Source of the DNA: Neostapfia colusana
Lineage: Eukaryota; Streptophyta; Magnoliopsida; Poales; Poaceae
Assembly (NCBI GenBank): GCA_030760725.1
Contig: JASWHV010000008.1
Location: forward strand, 48,060,057-48,124,056
DNA: 64,000 bases
Direction: 5' to 3'
A model generated the notes under the pieces. That model worked only from the letters and a program-made list of their open reading frames with translations. It did not search any database and was not told where the DNA came from. Below, piece after piece: positions 46,578 through 57,998 of the stretch. The position numbers and the translations under genes were made by a program. Each line of letters starts with the position of its first letter. Positions within the stretch are counted from its first letter, which is position 1.

Positions 46578-48251
46578 TTCCATTGCTACAACTTCCTGAT
46601 TTTGACAAGACATTTGAGCTAGAATGTGATGCATGCGGTATTGGTATTGGAGGTGTTCTCATACAAGGAGGTAAACCCATTGCATTCTTTAGTGAAAAAT
46701 TGCATGGTCCTTCTCTAAATTATTTTACTTATGATAAGGAATTGTATGTGCCTTAGTGCGAGTTCTACAAACTTGGCAACATTATCTGTGGTCTAAGGAG
46801 TTCGTCATACATTCCGATCATGAATCTTTGAAGTATCTTAAGTGTCAAACCAATCTGAATAAACGACATGCTAAATGGATCGAGTTTATAGAATCGTTTC
46901 CATACATCATTAAGCATAAGAATAGGAAGGAGAATGTTATTGCAGATGCATTATCTAGACGTTACACCATGCTGTCCTAACTTGATCATAAAATACTTGG
47001 TTTGGAAACAATAAAAGGATTATATCCTACTGATTTGGACTTCAAAGATGCCTTTGAAAATTGTAGAGAAGGAAGAACTTGGAATAAATATGTACTACGG
47101 GAGGGCCTCCTCTATCGTGCTAACAAGCTATGTGTTCCTGCTATTTCCGTTCGCCTATTACTTTTGCAGGAAGCACATGGAGGAGGTTTGATGGGACATT
47201 TTGGAGTGAAGAAAACTGAGGACGTGCTGGCCACACACTTCTTTTGGCCAAAGATGAGACGTGATGTCGAGCGCTACGTGTCACGATGCACTACATGCAA
47301 TAAAGCTAAGTATCGACTTAATCCACATGGTCTTTATATGCCTCTTCCTGTTCCTAGTGTACCTTGGCAGGACATTTCCATGGATTTTGTTTTGGGATTG
47401 CCTAGGACTAAGAGGGGGAGGATAGTATTTTTGTGGTTGTTCATCGTTTCTCCAAAATGACACATTTTATACCTTGTCATAAGAATGATAATGCCTCACA
47501 CGTTGCTGATTTGTTTTTGACAGAAATTATTCGTTTACATGGTGTGCCAAATACCATTGTTTCTGATCATGATGCAAAATTTTCAAGTCATTTTTGGAGA
47601 ACTTTGTGGTATAAATTGGGAACCAAGCTGCTGTTTTCAACCACATGTCACCCACAAACCGATGGACAAACTAAGACAGTAAATCGTACTCTATCCACTA
47701 TGTTGCAGGCTGTTTTAAAAACAAATTTAAAGGGTTGGGAGGATTGTTTAACACATACAGAATTTGCTTACAACAGGTCAGTTCACTCTATTACAAAGGT
47801 ATGCCCATTCCAGGTTGTGTATGGTTTCAATCCCCGTGCTCCTATTAATTTATTACCTTTGCCTCCTTCTGAAACTATAAATTTAGATGCTACACAACGA
47901 TCTGAATTCATTCTTAAAATGCATGAAACTAGAAAGAAAAATATTGAAAGGATGAATGAGAAGTATATAATTTCTGGTAGTAAAGGTAGAAAAGAAGTAA
48001 AACTTGAACCAGGGGACTTGGTATGGCTACATTTGAGAAAAGAACGATTCTCTCACTTGAGAAAATCTAAACTTATGTCACGAGCTGCTGGTCCTTTTAA
48101 GATTGTTGAAAAGATCAATGACAATGCATATAAGCTTGAGTTGCCTCCCAATTTTGGGTTTAGTCCCACATTTAACATTTCAGATTTACGACCATACATG
48201 GGAGAAGAAGATGATCTAGTCGAGGACGACTCCGATTCAAGAGGGGGAGGA
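46578..48251 (+). pseudogene. GYP5 RNase H and integrase
   Basis: RNase H (LECDACGIGIGGVLIQGG, then HSDHESLKYLKCQTNLNKRH, ADALSRRYTML), a CAA to TAA stop at 46978-46980, integrase zinc region (CTTCNKAK) and core (MDFVLGLPRTKRG; VSDHDAKFSSHFW; HPQTDGQTKTVNR, where the catalytic Glu is replaced by Lys), SH3-like EPGDLVWLHLRKERF and FNISDLRPYMGEEDD. Frameshifts lie near 46748 and 47425. The E to K change and frameshifts make it inactive. The polypurine tract AGAGGGGGAGGA precedes the 3' LTR. Confidence 0.9.
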
Positions 48252-49116
48252 TGATGAGGACATCACAACAGTGAATACTCACATTGATATACAAGGACCA
48301 ATCACAAGAGCACGAGCACAGTTACTAAATCAGCAGGTGAACTCGTTCCTAACTTCCTACTCATGTGATTTTGAGAATGGATTGCTATTTAATGATTTAA
48401 TTGTTATTAGGAACCATGGACATGATCAACAAGTAAAGGGAGAAGGATTTGGGGACATGGAGAACAAGATGGGACGTCCACACGTTGATGGAAACAGTCG
48501 CCAACTCGGACTCGAGTTCAACTCGGAGTCCAGGAGCAGTCCATCTTAAAATGGACGCCCAGGATGCATACAGACTCCGTTTTTGATGTTCTACATATGC
48601 ATGGAAAGATGAGAAGATAAACTTTCCAATTGTTCTGGTCCCACATTAAAATTACCCAGGAGTCATTGGGAGTTGTCGAAACAAGTCGAATTCAGGGTTC
48701 TGTCCGGTGCTGCACCACCGTATTGGGCTTTTGGGCCTTGTATCCCGTATGAGTCCATTAGGGACGTGTCTAAGGGTCTCATGGACGAACCCTAGCCTTT
48801 AAATACTGTAGCCACCAGCCAAATTCGTGAGTTTTTCTTAGATCAAACAATCTCGCCGTTCTACGGTTTTGTGAGACCCCAATTTCGCAATTTCAGATTG
48901 CATCTTCATCGTTCTTGCTTATGTTCTCGGTTGCACCTGCAGTGATAGCCTTCTTGGAGAGATCAAGTGTGTGAAGCACGGATGATAACCAACAGAGTAG
49001 AGGTGTAGTGATTGCAGGGGTAATTCGGGTCTGCTCGAGTGCCTCGGATCATCAACGTCGAGATCTCCACTTCAATCGACATACCTTTCGGAAGATCGGG
49101 CCTAAACCACTCATCA
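48252..49116 (+). repeat. GYP5 3' LTR
   Basis: 865 bp, partner of 45449-46313. The frame DEDITTVNTHIDIQGPITRA and onward is open for about 100 codons from its first bases; it is out of phase with the integrase end by one frame. Confidence 0.94.
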
Positions 49117-49121
49117 AGTTT

Positions 49122-49534
49122 TCATACCTTACCCGAATTGAACCAAGATTAGATGTTTGTGGCTGTTTGGTTTGTAGCCATCGCTTCTTTGCTATTTCAA
49201 AACAATTCACAACATGAAATCATGACTTCTTGCATTAGTGAATTACTCATAAGCTCAAGCTAGACAATGTTGTAGTTATGTTTGTATAGTTTTCACAGTG
49301 ATCGTGCGTGTACCATATCCATCTATGCAAGAAAAGTGACTAGTAGCTCGCAAGTAATAGATAGCACTCTTAGAAGCATAGAAAATGTTGCATGATTAAT
49401 GTGTGTTTTAGATAAAGTTTATTATAGCCCATGCAAATTTCTTATTTCATCATTAAATACTTTGTTCCTGCAATATTCTTAGTTGGAACATGCAGATTTC
49501 TAGTTGTATGTTCTTGTATTGTATAGTCTAGAAC
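49122..49534 (+). other. CACTA sequence after GYP5, probable end of the 5' UTR intron
   Basis: AT-rich and non-coding. It ends with an acceptor-like TTGTATTGTATAG just before the start codon at 49535. Confidence 0.5.
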
Positions 49535-50572
49535 ATGGGTGATAATAGACGATGGATGTATGATGGTTGGCGGAAGAATACTGTGCCATCGGATGAATGG
49601 GACATCAATACTAAGGCATTTGTCAGTCGGGCTTTCTCTTTATCAACCAACCGTTATGTGAAATGTCCGTGCAACAAGTGTCGTAACTTTGTATGCAATG
49701 AAAAGTTTGACATGGAAAGATACCTCTGTCGATTTGGTTTTATGCCAGATTATGAAACATGGTATGAGCAAGGCGAGTTATATCATAGTAATGTTGATGT
49801 TGATGACAGAGATGGTGATAACGAGGACAAAATGGAAGACATGGTTGAAGCACTAGATCATGATTGTGGTGCAGGTACATCTGAAGAAATTCCTGGACCT
49901 GAAGTTTAAGAGTTCTATAGAATTCTCTCAGCATCACATGAACATTTGCATGAGAACACTAAAGTGTCGGTCCATTCGGTCGTTACTCGTCTCATGTCTG
50001 TAAAATCAAAGTACAAGTTATCAAACATGTGTTACGATGATCTCGTGTATTTGATATCATGCATTCTTCTGATGAATCATAAGTTACCGGAGACATGTAC
50101 CAGTCAAAGAAATTATTGGCAGACCTTGGTATGAAGTACGAAAAGATTGATTGTTGTCCTAACAACTGTAGGCTTTTCTGGAAGGAGAATGCAAATATGA
50201 CACAATGCCCGGTTTGTAAAGAATCTCGATACATGGAGGCCACAAATGAAGATGGTGAATTAGTGAAGACAAAAGTGGTAGTGAAATAACTTCGTTACAT
50301 GCCTCTTGCACCTAGGCTGAAATGGTTGTTTCTATCTAAATCAACTGCGAGACACATGCGGTGGCATAAGGAAGATGTGCGCGAAACAAAGGGAGTAATG
50401 ACACACCCATATGATGCTCAGGCATGGAAGGCGTAAGACTCTTTTGATGAGTATTTTGCAAAAAATGCTAGAAATGTTCATATTGGTTTGGCCACCGATG
50501 ATTTCACACCATTCAACACATCTTCTGCCTCGTACTCATGTTAGCTTCTTTCTCCTATACCATACAACCTTC
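49535..50572 (+). pseudogene. CACTA TNP2-like transposase, N-terminal part
   Basis: Starts at ATG 49535. Residues 1-80 (RRWMYDGWRKNTVPSDEWDI..FVSRAFSL..VKCPCNKCRNFV..MERYLCRFGFMPDYETWYEQGE) are the transposase-associated domain found at the N-terminus of plant CACTA transposases. A TAA at 49907 ends the first 124 codons. Further TNP2 sequence follows in broken frames: YQSKKLLADLGMKYEKIDCC, CPVCKESRYM, RLKWLFLSKSTARHMRWHKE and ATDDFTPFN. It is cut after the YNLPP motif by the hAT element. The protein would cut and paste the element. Confidence 0.88.
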
Positions 50573-50580
50573 CACCAGCT
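50573..50580 (+). repeat. 8-bp target-site duplication of the hAT element
   Basis: CACCAGCT, repeated at 56858-56865. Eight bases is the hAT hallmark. Confidence 0.92.
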
Positions 50581-51084
50581 TATAGGTGGCCAACGGGCCA
50601 TGCCGGGCTGGCCTGACCCGAGCACGACCTGGCTCGTGCCTGAAACCAATGGGCCCGCATGGCCCGAAAATTCTACGTGCCAGGCCGGGCTGGCACGTTG
50701 GGCTTGAGGCTTGGCCCGAGCCCGGCACGCCTGCCCTTTTATCGTGCCGGGCCGGGCCGGGCCCGATCACGTGTCGGGCGTGCCGGGCTGACCCGAGCCT
50801 GGTTCTTCAAAATAGTCGCAAAAATATACAGAAAATTATCAAAATTCATATTTCATAGTAATTCAGAAAATAGAACACATTTTTAGATCACAATGCTTTA
50901 AAGAGCTTTACATATTACAATGGCTGCCTCGTTAAAAACCTTTAGGTAAAACCTCTATGAGGACAAAACCCTAAAGGAAAAAAGAGTACAGCCAGCTCTT
51001 TTAGTGATCAAAATCTGAAATGTTACAAACTACAAAGTGAAACAGATAACAGTTTACAGTTACAATCACAAATACACAAGCAAA

Positions 51085-52416
51085 TCAAGAATCATCATCG
51101 AAATATAAGTTGTCCATATTCTCCTCAAGGTCTTGGTTTACCTTGTGCTGCTGCCGAGCATCTCCTTGCTCCCAGTCCTTAAGCAAGGATAACATTTCCA
51201 CATGTTTGGGAGTAAGACTCCATCGACGCTCCTCAATTAACCTGCCACATAAACTAAAAGCAAATTCGGATGAAATGGTATAAACCGACACGGTCATGAT
51301 GTATTTAGCTAAAATAGACAACACAGGGTAAGTTCTTTTATGTTCATGCCACCAAGTAAGAATATTAAATGAATCATCAAATTCTGAAACTGAATCTGAA
51401 TCTAAGTATGAACATAATTCAGAAACAACAGAACTGACAGGAGTAGGTGTAGGACAAAAAGAACTAGAAGTAGAAGGACCAGAGGCTCTTCCGAAAATTC
51501 TGTTCCAAGAGTTTACCTGCTTACCTGCTGAATTGTTAGTTTGAGTGGGTCTCTGCAATCTAACAGAACCAAATTTGCTTTCATATTTAGAGAACAAGTT
51601 AGCTAATTTAGATTTAACAGTGTTGTAGTAAGTAGAATAATCACGATGAAGTAACTGAGACAATAATTGAAGAGCATTGGTAAAACCTGTTAATTTAGCT
51701 CTAGGATCTAAAATGAAAGAAATAGAGTATAAAAGAGGTATATCAGCCCAGTACTTAAGAAATTTAGTCTTCATTGGAACTACAACTAATCTAAATATTT
51801 CATCATTTTCATATTGGTTTAAATGGTCAGCAAGTTCAAGTATAGCTTGCATCATTAAAGGAGCAGTGGGATAATAAACACCAGAAAGAGAAACTGTGGA
51901 CAAATAGAATAGTTCTAAAAACTTTAACATATTTTCAGCAATGTACCAATGTGCATCAGTCAATAATGTACCTGGATAGTGAGTATGAATAAAAACAGAG
52001 AAGGTATCCTTATATGAAACTAGATGTTTAAGCATAAGGTATGTGGCATTCCACCTAACATCTATGTCTAACCCAAATTTACGAATACGGACTCCCATAG
52101 ACAAACAAAAAGCTTTGTAAGAAGCAATTATTTGATTAGAAGAGTTTAGAAAAGATATGGCTGTCCTAAAATCTTCTAGGTAAGTTTTAATATGTTTTAG
52201 TCCTGATGTAACAATTAGGCTTATTATATGACATGCACAACGTTGATGCAAAAGAGTAGAACCAACATATGAAGACAGCAATGGAGTTAATTCTTGTACA
52301 ACACGTGAATTAGCAGATGTATTATCAAGTGTGATAGAAAGAACCGTAGAGTTTGATTGACATGAATGACATGAACAGCAAGGCTGCAAGGGGCAAGGCA
52401 TCAAGACAGACATCAA
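51085..52416 (-). pseudogene. hAT transposase, C-terminal two thirds
   Basis: 443 codons, uninterrupted. Contains SITLDNTSANSRVVQEL (catalytic Asp region), LLHQRCACHIISLIVTSGLK (C-x2-H), DVRWNATYLMLKHL, ISFILDPRAKL, and the C-terminal dimerisation domain SSEFAFSLCGRLIEERRWSL with LLKDWEQGD. It resembles plant RICESLEEPER-type BED-zinc-finger hAT proteins. The BED finger and the first catalytic region are absent: upstream (52417-52561 and 55826-55870) is non-coding with repeats of CACAGATTGACATGAACAGCAAGG. The first 20 codons listed from 52416 are probably not original coding sequence. Confidence 0.92.
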
Positions 52417-52561
52417 TCTCAGTCTAATACTCTAATATTAGCAATTAACATCACAGATTGACATGAACAGCAAGGGGGCAAGACATATGGATTATGGTAA
52501 CACATCAATCTCACTTTAACATCACAGATTGATTGACATGAATGAGAATGACATGAACAGA

Positions 52562-55500
52562 TGTAACACCCTCATTCTCATATTCACGCATGCATGCATA
52601 TTTCATATAGAGAAACATTTTAAAAAGAAGTAGAAACGGAGAAAGAATCATAAATATAGTCGAAAAGAGCCAATTCCAGTTCGCCGAGGAGCGCTATAGA
52701 CACTTCCCGCGGCCCGCTGGCCACGTGGTGCTTTCGGAGCTCATCCCTGCTGAGGGGTTGAGGTCCGGCACCGCCAGACACGTGGCAGGCTCGGAGCTCG
52801 CCTCTGCGGAAGGGGCGGGGTCCGACCCGCAGGACACGTGTCGCCTCCGGGGCTTGTCTATGTGGAGAAGCGAGGTCCAGCCCCGCAGGACACGTGTCGC
52901 TTCCGGAGCTAGTCTCTGCGGAGAAACAAGGCCCAACACCGCGGGACACGTGTCTCTCTCGGGGCTCACCTCCGAGAGGTCCGACACTACTGGACACATG
53001 TCACCTCGGAAACTCGCCTCCAGGAGGTCCGACACTACTGGACACATGTCACATCCGGAGCTCGCCTCTGGGAGGTCCCACACTGTTGAACACGTGTCAC
53101 TATCGGAGCTCATCTCCGGGAGGTCCGACGCTGTTGGACACGTGTCGACCTCGGAGCACGTCTCGGAGGAGAAGAAAGGAAGTCTGACGCTGCTGGACAC
53201 GTGGCACTCTCGGAGCTCACCTCCGAGAAGAGAGGTCCGGCACTGACACGTGGCACTTTCGGAGCCCGCCTCTGAGGAGAGGGGAGGTCCGGAACTGACA
53301 CGTGGCGCACGCGGAGCTCGCCTCTGAGGGAGAGGGAGGTCCCACCCGCCAAGACATGTGGCGATGTGGAGCTCATCTCCGAGGAGAGGGGAGGTCCCGC
53401 CCGCCTGACACGCGGCACAACCGGAGCCCGCCTCTGCGGAAAAGGGAAGCCCGGCCCCCGCTGGACACGTGGAGCCTCCGGAGCTCACCACTGCGGAAGG
53501 ACGAGATCCTTAAGCGGTTTTCCCCTGTACGCGAGTACCCGGTACTAAGGAAACGACATGAATTCTTCCACGTTGAATACTACACCCAAATCAAATTGAA
53601 GATAAGTCGTTAAGATCCAAAAACTAATCAAATACGACTCTTATTTGAAATCCAATCGGAGTAGGACTCTCCTTTTTCTGGTTAAAAATAGAACCCGAAA
53701 CACCCCTTGGCCGTAACATCTTTTTAATTCGACGACTTAGAGGCCCTAGCCCCCAACTCGCCGAGTTAACCCCTTCGCCGGTGTTCAGCCACCGGTGAGA
53801 CTGCCGATGAGATCGCCGTTGCCGGAAGAGAGCCGACGATCTATCTTGCTAGGAGGAAGGCCACGACACCAATGAGAAGTGAGGTAGGTCTTCGTTACCA
53901 CCTTACGACGTCATCACGGTTTTCTTCGCATCTGTTTTCTTCGAACATAAGCTTTTCGTGTGGACAGATCACGTGTTAATCGGTTTTTAACGCTGTAATT
54001 GATCTAGATCTTGAGTCGAGATCATCACCACGTCCACACTTGATCCCTACACCTTTGTTCATCATGAAACCCCATGCAAACCCCTACATGCAAGACACGT
54101 ACAAACTGACAGCACCATAGGATTAGCATGCATATGCACCATTGCATCTTGAGTAAAGTTGTGCATGATGTTTGATTGCTATAAATTTTATATGTGCGTG
54201 ATCGCGAGTAGAAGGACAAGCTCAGGGAGCTATCTACGAAGAATTACAGCATCAATACTTTGAGACACGTGAGCAACAGAAGTCACAAGAACAAGGCAAG
54301 TGCCCCTTGACCATATTGATCCCATGTTTTGAAACTGTTTTGATTGCGAAAACTGTGTATGATTGAGTCAACATTATGGGAAACCCTTTCATAGGAGTAT
54401 ACTAGTTTTGTTAACCACCCTTGTCGCCGGGAAAGTTGATGAGTCAGGTATGGTCATTTTTGCTTTTGCTTCGCTGAGTCCACGGGATATGGGAAGCGAG
54501 ATAGAAGTGTCCAGCTACTGCACTCATATGAACAATGATAGTAAGAACTTGATGATGATAATGAACATGAATCGGGGGAGATCTAGGCAAGCTTGGTTCG
54601 TGGATGTGGTAGAATGAGATGGTGGTTTACTTGTCGTAGATCTAAGGACCGGATATGGGTGCGGCTTAGCTGACTAATTAGGTAAGTTGCTAGATTGTTA
54701 TGGACCGTGGAAGGCGCGGGGAATGGGAGTCGAGAGAGGACTGCTCTGGGAACCGCATGTTACAAGAGGGGGACCGTAGGTGGGAGAATGGTGATTCGAG
54801 CCTGCTGGTGAAACCTTAGTGAGTCCATACATCTAGTTGCCCCTTTGGAAAGGCTATTTTGTGATCTCTTCTCCATACACCGACGATTGTGTACTGGTAT
54901 AAAGGAGGTTCTGCAGTCGCCGACGGGTGACGAAATCACAAACTTGTGGGTAAAGTGGTGCAACCTCTGTAGAGTGTAAAACTATCATGATAGCCGAGGT
55001 TACGGTCACAAGCGCCTAGCCAACTCACATGATTAGATGGGATGGTTATGGGGAGGTTATTCGGTATGGTTATTGGTATGGTTATGGTATGGTTTTTGGT
55101 ATTGGTTTCGGGACTGTTAAGTCTTGAACATGAGATGGTTTCGGAAATATGCTTGAGATGGTTTTGGAGATATGAATATGAGATGGTTACGGATATCATG
55201 AATATGATATGGTCATGGATATCATGAGCCTGATATGGAAGTTGAGAAAGATTTATGGTCGGTTGAGACATGAAAAGTGGTGAATTATGAATGAGGTATG
55301 TTGATGTTTTAATTGGATATATGTTGGGATTAAATTCATTTAAAGATAGTTGCTGTTCTTCTCGTGTTTGTGAAATAAACTTTTCTTTTCTGCAATGAGC
55401 CTTTTTATTCCTACCTTGTTGAAAGCTACATGTCATACTTCCCGCACTTGCTGAGTACGACATGTACTCACCCTTGCATTATCATACAATCATCAGCAAC

Positions 55501-55825
55501 AGGAGAGGAATACTTCGAAGACCATGTGGGGTACTAGGCGTGCGATCTACCGTCAACTTGCCTATGGGGATGGAGTTGAAGATGGAGCCGCTGCTGCTGT
55601 TTAGTTTGCTTCCGCTATAGTTAGAGACTTCCGCTGCTAGAATAAGTTAGAAAACTTCCGCTGCAAGAATAAGCTAGAGATTGATGTAACAAAAAGTACT
55701 TAAACCCTATTATTCGTGGTTATATTCTGAATTCAGTTTGTGGATTGTATGTGTATGTGTGATGAACATCCTGGGCACACATATGCATCAGCTGGGTTCC
55801 GTGTTCTACGGAACCGGGCGTCACA
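52562..55825 (+). mobile_element. LTR-A copy 3, solo LTR inside the hAT element
   Basis: 3264 bp from TGTAACACCC to GGGCGTCACA. The flanking 5-mers are ACAGA (left) and ACAGC (right), a TSD with one mismatch. The hAT context rejoins to ACATGAACAGCAAGG, a phrase that recurs nearby (52372, 52464). It carries the LTR-B insertion with a greatly expanded array and has a degenerate TATA region near 53683. It is the most diverged of the three copies. Confidence 0.9.
52680..53558 (-). repeat. LTR-B insertion in LTR-A copy 3 with about 15 G-box units
   Basis: Bounded left by sequence matching the reverse of ..GTGTCGACAGCACACTTCGACA and right by CGACA at 53554-53558 (reverse: TGTCG). Between them are about 15 units of 40-60 bp, nearly all with CACGTG or CACATG (52721, 52779, 52836, 52889, 52946, 53003, 53041, 53092, 53139, 53199, 53245, 53298 and further). 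Open frames of 125-265 codons on both strands are repeat artefacts. Same place and orientation as in copy 1. Confidence 0.8.
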
Positions 55826-55960
55826 ACAGCAAGGCATAAGGCAACAAGAGAGACTGTTCAATCTCAGTTAAACATCACAAATCAACATGAACAGATAGGT
55901 ACCGCAGAGCAATATAACATGAACATGAACTGATGAAGAGACAGAGAGGAGTCAGAGGAC

Positions 55961-56054
55961 CTGCGGCAACATCGTCATCATTGTCATCACCCTGAAGACC
56001 TTGCAATCGAAGGTCCTCATTAATGGATCCGGCACCCTCTCCCTCTACAGCCAT
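55961..56054 (-). pseudogene. Possible first exon of the hAT transposase
   Basis: On the minus strand an ATG at 56054 opens MAVEGEGAGSINEDLRLQGL with an acidic run DDNDDDV, ending at a donor-like GCAG/GTCC. It sits inside a longer GC-rich open frame (55875-56852) which upstream is low-complexity P, R, S sequence. The position fits a short first exon, but no known domain is visible. Confidence 0.25.
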
Positions 56055-56865
56055 GGAAACGTCGGCGGGGGCACCATGATCCGACGGCCTGTGGCGCGGG
56101 TAGATGGAGGAACGGCGCCGACACTCTGCGGGGGCACCGAAATCCGGCGGGCCGCGGTGTGGTGGGGGGGGGGACCGAGCCCGCACGGAAGAACGGCGCC
56201 GACTCCACAGGGGCACCATCACCGTCTGCTCACCTGCACCAAGATCCGGAGTGCGGCGGCGCGGAGAAGCCGAGAAGAGGGTCGACTTTGACGGCGCAAG
56301 GAAGAGGAACGGGCGAGGCTGGAGGCCCGGAGAAGCCGAGAAAAGGGAAGGTCGGAGGCCGGAGCCGGCGGTGCTGGCGGGGTGCAGGGCCAAGGGGTCG
56401 ACCAGTCGACGCCTCGACGATCGAGGGGCCGGTGAGCCGGCGAGGCGGCGAGCGGGTGGATTAGGGATTTGCCCGAGCGGAGAGGTCGAGGAGCGAGGCG
56501 AGCAGTGGAATGACTGAATGAGGCGAGAGTGCGGCGCCGGTGCAGGTGGAATGGTGGGGATTAGGCTTCCGCTTCGACCGGGGTATATAACCCGCTTGCC
56601 TCGGGCTGTCCGGGACGTGCCCATGCCAAGCCGTCGATGTCGGGCCGCTCGGGCTAAAACACCGGGCTGTTCGGGCCGCCCCAAAATGGGCCGTGCCGGG
56701 CCAACCCAACGGGCCAGAGGTCGAGCCCAGACATGGCCCGTTCCGGGCTTCGGGACGGCCCGGGCCTGTATTTTCTGGGCTGTGCCATGCTCGGGCTCGG
56801 CCATTTTCTTTGGGCTACGGGCCGGCCTGTTTGCCCCGGCCCATTTGGCCACCTATACACCAGCT

Positions 56866-57961
56866 ATGTGTATAAAATATGAATATATGTTCTTGTCTCT
56901 AATCATTCTTGGTCGTAAACATCAAGGAAAAAGTTTAGGTTTTTTTTCAACCATTGATTGAGGAGTTAAAAGAATTATGGACCGGAGTAGAAGCGTATGA
57001 CAGCTATAAAAAATAGAAATTCAAGTTGCGAGCAGCATACTTGTGGTCAATTCATGATTTTCCTGCATACGGGGTTTTTTCAAGATGGAGTACACACGAT
57101 AAACCTTGTTGTCCAGTTTGTGATTCAGACTCTGATTGTTTCAGACCTACTCATGGGGGTAAAGTGTGTTTTTTGATAGCCACCGACAATTTCTACAAGC
57201 AAATCATCCATTTCGATGGCAAGTTAATACATTTCGAAAGGATACTATTGTAACAAAGGGTCCGCCAAAATGTTTGGCTAGTGCTAATATTGCTGCATGG
57301 ATCAGTCAACTTGTCCCTACATATGATGGGTTTGTTGGCTTTGGTCACGAGCATAACTGGACTCATATATATGGCTTATGGGATGTTACTTATGCTAAGT
57401 AATTGTTACTGCTACACAACATTGATGTGATGCACCAGGAACACAATGTAGCAGAAAGCATCATTAGACATGTTTCAATTTTGAAAAGACAAGATAATTT
57501 GAAGGCTCGAAAAGATTTAGCAGAGATTTGTAATCGTCCGACTCTAGAAGTTAGACAGGATGGTAGTGAAAAACTGAGATTGCCACATGCTCCATTTTGC
57601 CTTAAAGTTAGTGAAAGGAATGAAGTTCTAAAGTGGTTGTAACAACTGAAGTTTCCTAACGGTTACTATGCTGAGTTGAGGCACACGACAAATCTTGAAA
57701 ACTGGGTTCTAAATAATCTTAAAAGCCACGATTATCATATAATGATGGAAAAACTTCTTCCAGTAATGTTCCGTGGATATGTGCATCAGGATGTGTGGAG
57801 AGTACATGTGGAACTTAGTTTTTTTATAAACAATTATGTGCTAAAGAAATTACAGTTCAAATGACGGAAAAATCGGAGAAAGAAATACCTTCACTCATAA
57901 GCCAAATTGATATTGGGTTTCATGTCTAGCCCACCCCAACATACTTGGGATAAAGGCTTGG

Positions 57962-57998
<37 letters not shown>

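Larger units (their letters stand above)
45449..49116 (+). mobile_element. GYP5: CRM-like gypsy element with large internal deletion
   Basis: LTRs of exactly 865 bp each (45449-46313 and 48252-49116), TGATGAG to CTCATCA, TSD AGTTT (45444-45448 and 49117-49121). The internal region is only 1.9 kb: primer site and leader, then directly RNase H and integrase. Gag, protease and RT are gone. Its sequence is a close relative of GYP1, but on the plus strand. It could have moved only with proteins from another copy if the deletion preceded insertion. It lies in the probable 5' UTR intron of the CACTA gene. Confidence 0.94.
50581..56857 (-). mobile_element. hAT DNA transposon, 6.3 kb including a nested solo LTR
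   Basis: Terminal inverted repeats TATAGGTGGCCAAcGGGCC and its counterpart GGCCCATTTGGCCACCTATA, flanked by CACCAGCT. The subterminal 230 bp on each side are extremely rich in GCCCG/CGGGC words (50594-50830, 56590-56850). On the minus strand it encodes the C-terminal two thirds of a hAT transposase. Without the nested LTR it is 3.0 kb. It interrupts the CACTA transposase, whose reading (YNLPP before, MFLSLIILG after) rejoins. Confidence 0.93.

Noticed and set aside
52694..53491. 265-codon open frame on the minus strand, serine/proline rich
   Set aside because: It reads through the tandem units of the LTR-B insert; length comes from a repeat with period near a multiple of three, not from selection.
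55875..56852. 325-codon open frame in the hAT right arm
   Set aside because: Mostly GC-rich sub-terminal repeat of the transposon; only a short part (55961-56054) is kept as a weak candidate exon.
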